DNA of 5,550 bases. Origin: Candidatus Altimarinota bacterium (GTDB lineage: Bacteria > Patescibacteriota > Gracilibacteria > UBA1369 > LOWO2-01-FULL-3). Under the pieces are notes generated by a model that had not been told where the DNA came from, made no database searches, and worked only from the letters and a program-made list of their open reading frames with translations. Positions 1-5,152 of this stretch are shown here, piece by piece. The position numbers were made by a program, and so were the translations under genes. The stretch spans positions 1 through 5,550 of the forward strand of contig JAOZTS010000076.1 of the NCBI GenBank assembly GCA_029939035.1, given 5' to 3'. How positions within the stretch are numbered: the first letter of the stretch is position 1; every line of letters starts with the position of its first letter.

Positions 1-44
1 TGGGAAATTTTTGAGCCTTAAGCAGTTTTTCATAATTGCATTTA

Positions 45-338
45 TTAAAGTGTATCTTTTATTTCCCCTTCTTTTTCGATTAATTCTATATTGGCATCTT
101 CTAAGGCCCCCTTCATATTTTCCCCCGCCTTCCCCATTACTACCTTACCAACCCCTTTGTCGGCTAACATTTTTGTAACTCCGAATCCTGCTCCTCCACC
201 TCCTACCGCAAATGGATTTTTGATGGATTCAATTAGTTCGTTTTCTTCGTTGAACACCAAGTAATACGGAGCGCGACCTCCTTTTTCAAAGATCTCCCCT
301 TCTGTACTGTCATTTGTTGATGCGATTGCAGTTTTCAT
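45..338 (-). CDS. NifX/NifB-type dinitrogenase iron-molybdenum cofactor domain protein
   Basis: This is a 97-residue stand-alone domain of the Nitro_FeMo-Co (PF02579) type. Visible family marks are the early APYYLVFNEE strand, the stretch NPFAVGGGGAG (about 42-52), a helix containing TKMLADKGV, the VVMGKAGENMKGAL turn and helix, and a final NIELIEKEG strand. The length fits single-domain members, which bind metal or cofactor clusters or have unknown roles outside nitrogenase maturation. It is the last gene of an operon: its ATG overlaps the TGA of the upstream half-permease as ATGA (335-338), so translation is probably coupled. No nitrogenase gene is visible, so I infer a metal- or cofactor-handling role tied to the permease pair rather than FeMo-co assembly. 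No histidine and no cysteine is present, which limits direct cluster ligation. Eleven open codons follow on the same strand from an ATG at 33, too few to call a next gene. Confidence 0.85.
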   Translation of the reverse strand: MKTAIASTNDSTEGEIFEKGGRAPYYLVFNEENELIESIKNPFAVGGGGAGFGVTKMLADKGVGKVVMGKAGENMKGALEDANIELIEKEGEIKDTL

Positions 339-847
339 TTTTTGTAGGTTAAAGATTTTTCGACAAGGATTCCGTTTATAACGGAAAAAATGACCATATA
401 TATGCTGAGAATTATAGTAAATTTTAGACTAAAATAGTAAATCATTAGAGGTAAAAGTTGGATTTTGATGGCTCTATTATATAAGAATGTTGCGATTAAT
501 GAGTTTTTCATTCCTTTTTCCTTGAAATCTGCGAGAAGTGGATACCACATGTAAATTGGGCCTGCTGAGAGAATTCCGAAAACAATCGACAGGAAAAAAC
601 CGGAAATACCGGAGTTATGCCCTAAATACTTTGTAATTTTCTTTGTTTCCAATAAGAGATTTGAAAAGAACATAATTATAAATACTATCAAAATGATAGG
701 AACTACCTCCTTTAAAAGTTCCACAAATCTACTCAAAGCCACAATAAAAAGATCAAAATTTAAAATTGCACAAACCAAATATAGAAATATTATCAATATC
801 AAGAATTTTAGACCACCGTTGATTTTTGAAAATATTTTTATATTCAT
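335..847 (-). CDS. Half-length permease (ArsP/DUF318 family), second subunit
   Basis: This is a 170-residue membrane protein with about five hydrophobic segments (roughly residues 11-31, 47-67, 82-104, 118-137, 141-163). The diagnostic stretch is GILSAGPIYMWYPLLADF (about 91-108), followed by a helix ending IQLLPLM. It aligns by eye with GSIAAGNPLNSYVIGGEL and VQLP in the adjacent gene, so the two are paralogous halves of what is normally one permease of about 300 residues or more. I chose the ATG at 847 because it forms an ATGA overlap with the upstream stop and starts just before the first helix. The longer open frame to 985 adds a Cys-rich, unrelated-looking leader that merely lies antisense-free over the upstream coding region. 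The stop overlaps the next start as ATGA. The substrate is unknown. ArsP itself exports organoarsenicals, but that cannot be transferred here. Confidence 0.82.
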   Translation of the reverse strand: MNIKIFSKINGGLKFLILIIFLYLVCAILNFDLFIVALSRFVELLKEVVPIILIVFIIMFFSNLLLETKKITKYLGHNSGISGFFLSIVFGILSAGPIYMWYPLLADFKEKGMKNSLIATFLYNRAIKIQLLPLMIYYFSLKFTIILSIYMVIFSVINGILVEKSLTYKK

Positions 848-1269
848 AATATAGTAAGAGTATATGACGTTAAAATTGCAATAATTATGGCACTTATAAA
901 GCTGAAAGCATTTCTGGATATCGCAAATTTGCGGCCAAGCATAAGAGATTCCGCAGGTAACTGAACAAGTCCAACAGTCACCCAAGATAAAATAAAGGCG
1001 GTGATGCCTATTAAACCTACCCCTTGATTCATTAATTCCCCTCCGATAACGTAGCTATTCAATGGATTACCTGCGGCAATACTTCCAAAAATGGCACCCA
1101 ACAGAGGATCCAGAAAACCATGGTTGGTAAAAACTTTTCCGTAAAGATCTTTTGGGATGATTTCAATTATTAAAGTTATAAACAGGAGAACCCCCAGTAG
1201 TATTGGGAGACTATTTTTGATAGCGTTCCAGGTTTTCCGAGCGGCTTCTTTTGCCTTTGTCGATGGCAT
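844..1269 (-). CDS. Half-length permease (ArsP/DUF318 family), first subunit
   Basis: This is a 141-residue membrane protein with a basic N-terminus (STKAKEAARKTWNAIKNS) and about four helices (roughly 19-38, 54-72, 83-103, 120-140). The central motif AAGNPLNSYVIGGEL (about 65-79) and the later LVQLPAE are typical of the ArsP_1/DUF318 permease fold, where each half carries an AG-N/P-P break in a helix. It is half the usual length and directly precedes the other half with a 4-nt ATGA overlap, so a heteromeric transporter is the likely product. It starts at ATG 1269, 39 nt or so after the predicted start of transcription. An AGGA sits only 1 nt from the ATG, too close for a normal ribosome binding site. 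It is the first gene of the operon and divergent from the DUF134 regulator. Substrate and direction of transport are unknown. Confidence 0.82.
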   Translation of the reverse strand: MPSTKAKEAARKTWNAIKNSLPILLGVLLFITLIIEIIPKDLYGKVFTNHGFLDPLLGAIFGSIAAGNPLNSYVIGGELMNQGVGLIGITAFILSWVTVGLVQLPAESLMLGRKFAISRNAFSFISAIIIAILTSYTLTIL

Positions 1270-1275
1270 ATCCTA

Positions 1276-1304
1276 TTGACCGTGTAAAGTGATAAGGGTA
1301 GTGT
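1276..1304 (+). promoter_or_regulatory. Weak candidate promoter for the DUF134 gene
   Basis: TTGACC (1276-1281, five of six to the -35) is followed after 17 bp by TAGTGT (1299-1304), which matches only three of six -10 positions. If used, transcription would begin near 1311, inside the inverted repeat. It is the best candidate I can find in the divergent gap, but the -10 box is poor. Confidence 0.25.
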
Positions 1305-1305
1305 G

Positions 1306-1327
1306 GTTATGGGAATTGTCTCATAAC
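1306..1327. promoter_or_regulatory. Imperfect inverted repeat, candidate operator for DUF134
   Basis: The arms GTTATGGGA (1306-1314) and TCTCATAAC (1319-1327) pair at eight of nine positions around the 4-nt centre ATTG. The single mismatch would be a G-U pair in RNA. It covers the -10 box of the leftward operon and lies 9 nt before the GTG of the rightward regulator. This is where a repressor controlling both directions would bind. A role as an RNA hairpin in the DUF134 leader is also possible, but no U-run follows, so it is not a rho-independent terminator. Confidence 0.45.
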
Positions 1328-1343
1328 TGTATTCTCGTGACAA
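1315..1343 (-). promoter_or_regulatory. Sigma70-type promoter of the permease-NifX operon
   Basis: Read on the minus strand, TTGTCA (1343-1338, five of six to the -35 consensus) is followed after exactly 17 bp by GACAAT (1320-1315, four of six to the -10). This predicts transcription starting near 1308 and a leader of about 39 nt before the ATG at 1269. The -35 box lies just inside the start of the divergent DUF134 gene. The -10 box is inside the inverted repeat at 1306-1327. Confidence 0.55.
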
Positions 1344-1654
1344 GACCAAAAATACATAGAAAAATAGCAATTAACCCTGAAGTAACTTTCTTTAAACCGA
1401 GTGGTATTCCGATGAGGTTTTTGGAACAAGTAGATTTGTCTTTGGATGAACTGGAAACTATAAGATTAAAACACCATGAAGGAGTAGATATGACACATGG
1501 TGCTAAAAAAATGAGAATTTCGAAATCTACGTTCCAACGGTTACTTGTATCTGGTTGTAAGAAGATTGCCGATGCTTTGATTAATGGAAAGTCTATTAAA
1601 ATTCATAAAATAATTGATTTTAATTTTCCTGACCCGGGCAATCAGCCAAAATAA
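1337..1654 (+). CDS. DUF134/UPF0251 family helix-turn-helix protein
   Basis: This is a 105-residue probable DNA-binding protein. Recognisable family features are the N-terminal TRPKIHRKI, the stretch PEVTFFKPSGIPM (about 14-26), the LSLDELETIRLKHHEGVDM segment (about 34-52), and a sigma-region-4-like helix-turn-helix, AKKMRISKSTFQRLLVSG (about 56-73), followed by KIADALINGKSIKI. I start it at the GTG at 1337 because the family begins with M-x-RP-K/R at this point. The open frame extends upstream to a GTG at 1289 (sixteen more residues), but that stretch resembles no part of the family and would run through the operator. No Shine-Dalgarno sequence is visible. Members are often found beside or fused to Nitro_FeMo-Co domains, as here. 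It is divergent from the permease operon, so autoregulation plus control of that operon is my inference; the effector is unknown. Confidence 0.9.
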   Translation: MTRPKIHRKIAINPEVTFFKPSGIPMRFLEQVDLSLDELETIRLKHHEGVDMTHGAKKMRISKSTFQRLLVSGCKKIADALINGKSIKIHKIIDFNFPDPGNQPK

Positions 1655-1660
1655 TTTACA

Positions 1661-1858
1661 CTAAGGCTCATCAACAGCAGGAGCTGTGTTTTTGATAGTT
1701 TTTGTAAATTGTACGATACCAAAAGTAAATGCTAGGCCGTCTGCGATGATAATTGGCATTGCTTCTATCAATACTCCATAGATTAATCCTAATGCAGAGC
1801 TTGAAATGTAAATCGTGATTATGAAAACTTGAGATCTTTGGATACAATGCGCACATAT
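1661..1858 (-). pseudogene. SemiSWEET/PQ-loop sugar transporter remnant (N-terminus lost)
   Basis: A 65-codon frame ending in TAG (1661-1663) encodes two hydrophobic helices. The first ends in SSSALGLIYGVLIEAMP and the second is IIIADGLAFTFGIVQF, followed by a charged tail ending AVDEP. The order 'xxWLIYGxLIxxxPIIIANxxxxxxxxxxLxxK' is the hallmark of helices 2 and 3 of SemiSWEET transporters (about 85-95 residues, three helices). Helix 1 with its PQ motif is missing. The frame is closed by TGA at 1859-1861 and contains no ATG or GTG before the internal Met of EAMP. Upstream DNA on this strand is antisense to the secretion signal of the surface gene, so nothing of the missing part remains there. 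I read it as a 5'-truncated relic, overwritten or cut when the neighbouring gene or its promoter was placed here. A sequencing error cannot restore it. Confidence 0.6.
1819..1848 (+). promoter_or_regulatory. Candidate promoter of the SLH surface-protein gene
   Basis: TACAAT (1843-1848) is a good -10 box, identical to that of the promoter at 4835-4863. A poor -35 candidate, TTATGA (1819-1824), lies 18 bp upstream. Transcription would start near 1855, leaving a 24-nt leader without a Shine-Dalgarno sequence before the ATG at 1879. The boxes fall inside the SemiSWEET remnant. Confidence 0.35.
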
Positions 1859-1878
1859 TCATTTAACTTACTTTTAAC

Positions 1879-3897
1879 ATGAAAAAATTATTGATTGCGT
1901 TGATGGTGTCTGCTTTCGTTTTTGGCAGTGCTGTAGCTTCTGCAGGTACTTTTACGGATGTGTCTGATTATCACGATAACTTTTTAGCAATTGAGTATTT
2001 GGCAGATACGGGGACGTTGGTTGGGTATGGAGATGGGATTTTTGCTCCTGATGGAGATATAAATCGTGCGGAGTTGATGAAGGTGCTGGTTTTGGGACAG
2101 GGAATTGAGCCTGATGCAAGCGAGTACTCGAACTGTTATCCTGATGTTGCTGATGAATGGTTTGCGCCGTTTGTTTGTTATGCAACTGAGCAGGGATGGG
2201 TAGATGGATATCCGGATGGGACTTTTAAACCTGGGGATAATGTGAAGAAGGTCGAGGCGGTGAAGATGCTTGTAAATGCGCGTGGGTTGGATGGTGAATT
2301 GCCTGAATCGGTTGATGAGGATCTTTTTGGCGATACTGATAACGATGCGTGGTATGCACCTTATTTGCATGTAGCGAAAATGATGAATTTGTTGGAGGAA
2401 ACTGGAGGTAATTTTGATCCTTCGGATAAAATGAATCGTGGTGGTGTTGCTGAACAGATTTTCAGGACTTTAGTTGTAGAAGATATGGAACTTGATGAGT
2501 TTGATGAGGATTCTCGAAATGAATTTTTGGGGATTGAGGAGATCGTGATTTCAATGGAGCCTGGAGCTTTTGTTTATAGAGTTGAAGTTGATGATTTTGA
2601 GAATATGGAGCTAGTTGACTTCCCTACCGCAGAGGAATACTACAATTGGCCAAAGGCGGCTGTTTGGGAAGATCGTTTGTTTTACTTGTCTTTTCCTCAT
2701 GTTCTAGAATATAGCTGGAGTGGAGAACTTCTTGGGTATACAGATTTGGACGAGGTTGAATGTTCAACTGATATGGAATTAGTTGGAGATGATCTTTTTG
2801 TAGCTTGTAGAGATGTTGGCATATATCAAATTGATTTAAATACGAATGAGGTTACAGACTTTTATGATTCATCTGACGGGCTTTTGAGTTTGCAGAATCC
2901 TGACCTTGGTCATAGTGGAGACGTTTTATGGATGGGAACTTTTGATGGATTAGCAAAAATTTATCCGGAAACTGGTGAAGTCGTTTTCTATGATGACGAA
3001 CTTGGTGTTGAGGGAAAATTGGGCACAAGAGTATTCGCAAGAGGTAGTGAAGTTTGGATAACTATCACGGCAAATGCTTATAGCCCTGGGTATGCGATGA
3101 GATATGATTACGAGAATGATTCATGGGATGCCTATGGCCCTGAGGATTTCAAAACTGAGAGTACTGATCGAATAGATTTTAATAATTTCATTGTTTCTGA
3201 TGATGGTGTGTATGTAACTTTCCAAGATGGTGGCCCAAGCAAAGTAATGCTGAAGAAGTTTAATCCAGACACTGATGCTTGGGACGAAATTTATTTCGAT
3301 GCTTATACAGAATTTAATGAAAATTTCGAATCATATTTGCCAGCACCAGAGACTTATAAATCTGTTGTTTATGAGAACTGGGGGTATGGCCAATATGTTG
3401 ATGCGCAAATCTACGATGGGGATGAGTGGGTTACTGTAGATTTAGACGTATACAATTTTATAGACTTTGTATATGACGAGGTTGATAAGTATTATTTATT
3501 AGGATCAAGTGCCCTTTATTCCTTTTTGGAGACAGACCGTTTGCCAGAGAAAATTGCTGATAGCGTGAATATTTGGACGACCAATTTTTCTGAATTATTT
3601 ATCGATGAGGAAAATAAGTATGTTGTTTTCTTTTCTGCAGAAATGAATGAAATGATGGGAACTTGGACTGCGATGAGTGTTGGAGTCTACGATGTGGATA
3701 GTGGAGAATTTTTTGATGATTATTTGGAATTCGATTCTGACTTTGCATTAGAATATGACGAAGATTGGAATATTGTTTTCAATTTTGGACAGCCAGTGTT
3801 TGACTATGAAAATGAAATGATCTATTTGAGTGTTGAAGGAATCGGAGATTTGGAAGTAGATATTGAAGGAGAAATCTTTAGATTTCAAAACAACTAG
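1879..3897 (+). CDS. Secreted triple-SLH, beta-propeller-like cell-surface protein
   Basis: This 672-residue protein starts with a signal peptide (MKKLLIALMVSAFVFG, likely cut after ASA near 22). Three S-layer homology domains follow. SLH1 (about 24-75) has FTDV, GYGDGIFAPDG and INRAEL. SLH2 (about 86-135) has CYPDV, WVDGYPDGTFKPG and EAVKML. SLH3 (about 149-200) is more degenerate, with FGDT, WYAPYL, NFDPSDKMNRGGVAE. They should bind it to the cell-wall polymer. Residues 255-672 repeat a strand-rich pattern like propeller blades, for example DVLWMGTFDGLAKIYPETGE (about 348-368), DDGVYVTFQDG and YDYENDSWDAYG, close to the Reg_prop/Kelch style. The protein is very acidic. It has only four cysteines, in two pairs (C86/C100 and C295/C310). 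No C-terminal anchor is present. No Shine-Dalgarno sequence precedes the ATG. The stop TAG overlaps the convergent gene's stop. A structural or ligand-binding surface role is inferred; no catalytic motif is seen. Confidence 0.93.
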   Translation: MKKLLIALMVSAFVFGSAVASAGTFTDVSDYHDNFLAIEYLADTGTLVGYGDGIFAPDGDINRAELMKVLVLGQGIEPDASEYSNCYPDVADEWFAPFVCYATEQGWVDGYPDGTFKPGDNVKKVEAVKMLVNARGLDGELPESVDEDLFGDTDNDAWYAPYLHVAKMMNLLEETGGNFDPSDKMNRGGVAEQIFRTLVVEDMELDEFDEDSRNEFLGIEEIVISMEPGAFVYRVEVDDFENMELVDFPTAEEYYNWPKAAVWEDRLFYLSFPHVLEYSWSGELLGYTDLDEVECSTDMELVGDDLFVACRDVGIYQIDLNTNEVTDFYDSSDGLLSLQNPDLGHSGDVLWMGTFDGLAKIYPETGEVVFYDDELGVEGKLGTRVFARGSEVWITITANAYSPGYAMRYDYENDSWDAYGPEDFKTESTDRIDFNNFIVSDDGVYVTFQDGGPSKVMLKKFNPDTDAWDEIYFDAYTEFNENFESYLPAPETYKSVVYENWGYGQYVDAQIYDGDEWVTVDLDVYNFIDFVYDEVDKYYLLGSSALYSFLETDRLPEKIADSVNIWTTNFSELFIDEENKYVVFFSAEMNEMMGTWTAMSVGVYDVDSGEFFDDYLEFDSDFALEYDEDWNIVFNFGQPVFDYENEMIYLSVEGIGDLEVDIEGEIFRFQNN

Positions 3898-4541
3898 AAA
3901 GTATTTGTTATTTGCTGCTCCTCGAACGGGATTGGATTCGGCTGTTGCTGAATGTTTAGAGGAGCTGTTGGAGAAACTGGTCTTCTGCCTCTTATAGCGT
4001 TTTGGCGAGCCTCTTTTGCTCTGTTCAGGGCGCGGAAGTGGAATTTTGCATTTGGAACTTTGTGGAAAGTTTTGATTGTATCTGATGCGGTTAGGAATAT
4101 CTTTATGTCACCGTATTGTAGCAGACTAGGAAAAACGCCTTCTTGAACTTTTTCTATATTCTGGATTTGAGCCATGTCGATTGAATCCTGGTTGTCTGTA
4201 AAAAAGAGGGTTTTATGGTGATCAATTACTCTTGAATCTGTTATTACTCCCACGTTAATAAAATAATTCAGCATCTTAATAAAAAAACGGTGCATGTACA
4301 CCGTTCCAAACAAGTAAACTGTAAAGAATAACAGCTTAATTTCGCGGCTCCCTTGTAGTACGTCTTGAATCGTGTTCATCTTGAGCATCAGGTACGCGAT
4401 GGCAGACACAAAAATTACAAAAAACACCATTTCCCTGAGCAAATCGATCCAATGATGTCGGAAAAAATACAAAAATTGCTCATCTGTCTGCTGTCCTTTG
4501 AAAATTTTATCCTTGTTGTTTGGTTGTATTACAGGGTCCAT
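3894..4541 (-). CDS. YdbS-like PH-domain (bPH2/DUF304) membrane protein
   Basis: This is a 215-residue protein. A cytoplasmic N-terminal part (KIFKGQQTDEQFLYFFRHHW) leads into two membrane helices (about 37-54 and 69-88). A bacterial PH domain follows (about 96-165), with the usual pattern NVGVITDSRVIDHHK, then SIDMAQIQNIEKVQEG and SLLQYGDIKIFLTAS. The C-terminal tail from about 185 is rich in Pro and Gln (RRPVSPTAPLNIQQQPNPIP) and probably unstructured. Proteins with this layout are common in small-genome bacteria and their function is mostly unknown. I start it at ATG 4541. The frame is open to 4598, but the extra nineteen residues mostly translate the heptanucleotide repeats and give no family match. 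It is convergent with the SLH gene, with stops overlapping in CTAG (3894-3897). It is probably transcribed from the promoter at 4835-4863. Confidence 0.85.
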   Translation of the reverse strand: MDPVIQPNNKDKIFKGQQTDEQFLYFFRHHWIDLLREMVFFVIFVSAIAYLMLKMNTIQDVLQGSREIKLLFFTVYLFGTVYMHRFFIKMLNYFINVGVITDSRVIDHHKTLFFTDNQDSIDMAQIQNIEKVQEGVFPSLLQYGDIKIFLTASDTIKTFHKVPNAKFHFRALNRAKEARQNAIRGRRPVSPTAPLNIQQQPNPIPFEEQQITNTF

Positions 4542-4753
4542 AAAAACCAAATGGTAAATAGTAAATGGAATACGGTAAATGCGCCATGCGTTATGCATAC
4601 GTGCTTTTTATCAATTATCCCGAACATTTTTGTGTATTTTAGCTCTGGGAATCGATATTTTTTGTTATACAAGAAGAGTCTGCTCAATGTGAGGAGAAAA
4701 AAGATAATTGAGCCTGAAACCACTAGAACCTTTAGAGTAGTGAAAAGAGACAT
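4529..4753 (-). CDS. Possible small membrane protein, 74 residues
   Basis: I do not recognise this frame. It begins MSLFTTLKVLVVSGSIIFFL, giving one convincing N-terminal membrane helix (about 7-28) followed by a basic loop (LYNKKYRFPELKYTK). A second hydrophobic stretch at the C-terminus (FTVFHLLFTIWFLWTL) is largely the translation of the heptanucleotide repeats. It starts 75 nt downstream of the predicted start site of a strong promoter and overlaps the start of the PH-domain gene by 13 nt, which fits an operon. Against it, no Shine-Dalgarno sequence is seen, and the second helix may be an accident of AT-rich repeats. The alternative is a long untranslated leader of about 290 nt for the PH-domain gene. 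Confidence 0.4.
   Translation of the reverse strand: MSLFTTLKVLVVSGSIIFFLLTLSRLFLYNKKYRFPELKYTKMFGIIDKKHVCITHGAFTVFHLLFTIWFLWTL
4547..4581. repeat. Five-unit heptanucleotide tandem repeat
   Basis: On the plus strand the units are CCAAATG, GTAAATA, GTAAATG, GAATACG and GTAAATG, exactly 7 bp each. On the minus strand the consensus is CATTTAC. Two units are identical and the others are degenerate. The array ends 5 bp upstream of the ATG of the PH-domain gene. It may be an upstream regulatory or slippage-prone element, or a dispersed intergenic repeat family; one copy cannot tell these apart. Confidence 0.6.
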
Positions 4754-4834
4754 ATCTTTTGTTTTTTAGAATTTGTCCTTTCGGTTCTTGACTTTGCATA
4801 CTCGCTTTCGCGATTGCTGAACTTGCCCACTTGT

Positions 4835-4863
4835 ATTGTAGGAGATTGTTGCCTTTTCGTCAA
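4835..4863 (-). promoter_or_regulatory. Strong sigma70-type promoter
   Basis: On the minus strand, TTGACG (4863-4858, five of six) is followed after exactly 17 bp by TACAAT (4840-4835, five of six). Predicted transcription starts near 4828 and runs toward the small membrane ORF (4753) and the PH-domain gene (4541). The promoter begins 10 bp after the stop of the 91-residue gene, so it separates that pair from the next transcription unit. A 4-bp stem closed by a GAAA loop (4802-4813) lies in the leader. Confidence 0.65.
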
Positions 4864-4872
4864 CTTTTATTG

Positions 4873-5148
4873 CTACCTTACTACGCCTTCTTCGACAGAG
4901 GCTTCGTATTGCAGATCAGGAGCTTCGTCTTTGAGATCATTGGTCTGGTCTTCAATTTTCTTGATATAGCCTTGATATTGGCTTGTCGATCCCAATCCAA
5001 TTAGAGCACTCACGCCTACTACGGCAGCTATAATCACAATAATCACTGCGATTATGATTCCTTTGCTTCTAAAAGGTGAAGCTGGTTGTGGCTCTGAAAG
5101 TTTAAGCTGAATATTTGGTTTTGTTTGTGGTGTTTCTTCTGGCGACAT
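4873..5148 (-). CDS. Single-pass membrane protein of unknown function, 91 residues
   Basis: I do not recognise this family. The N-terminal 29 residues are Pro/Gln/Ser-rich and end in the basic FRSKG, which should stay in the cytoplasm. One strong membrane helix follows (about 30-52, IIIAVIIVIIAAVVGVSALI). The rest is a charged segment, QGYIKKIEDQTNDLKDEA (about 59-76), that could form a short coiled coil, then an acidic tail. This is the layout of a type II membrane protein exposing a small outer domain. Its ATG lies 4 nt after the stop of the surface-protein gene, so the two are almost certainly cotranscribed and possibly translationally coupled. No ribosome binding site is seen next to the start; the AGGAGG 30 nt upstream is part of the preceding coding sequence. 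A helper for the surface protein is a guess from position only. Confidence 0.75.
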   Translation of the reverse strand: MSPEETPQTKPNIQLKLSEPQPASPFRSKGIIIAVIIVIIAAVVGVSALIGLGSTSQYQGYIKKIEDQTNDLKDEAPDLQYEASVEEGVVR

Positions 5149-5152
5149 ATTA

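Noticed and set aside
1..33. ATG at 33 on the minus strand starting a further operon gene
   Set aside because: Only eleven open codons remain before the edge and no ribosome binding site or recognisable motif supports it.
848..985. Upstream extension of the second half-permease (46 codons, Cys-rich)
   Set aside because: It lies entirely over the first half-permease gene in another frame, shows no membrane or family pattern, and the ATGA start at 847 is better supported.
1289..1336. Upstream GTG start for the DUF134 gene
   Set aside because: The sixteen added residues do not resemble the family N-terminus, which starts with the TRPK stretch right after the GTG at 1337, and they would read through the candidate operator.
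1671..1862. Minus-strand frame starting MNMCALYPK in the DUF134-SLH gap
   Set aside because: The translation is basic and His/Arg/Tyr-rich with no recognisable pattern, while another frame of the same strand gives the clear SemiSWEET helices.
4542..4598. N-terminal extension of the PH-domain protein
   Set aside because: The extra residues are mostly translation of the heptanucleotide repeat array. The start at 4541 fits the family better.
4365..4769. Plus-strand 134-residue frame opposite the PH-domain region
   Set aside because: It is antisense to the well-supported PH-domain gene and the promoter-linked minus-strand ORF, and has no domain-like pattern.
4788..4793. TTGACT on the plus strand as a -35 box
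   Set aside because: No plus-strand gene lies downstream within the window and no convincing -10 box follows.
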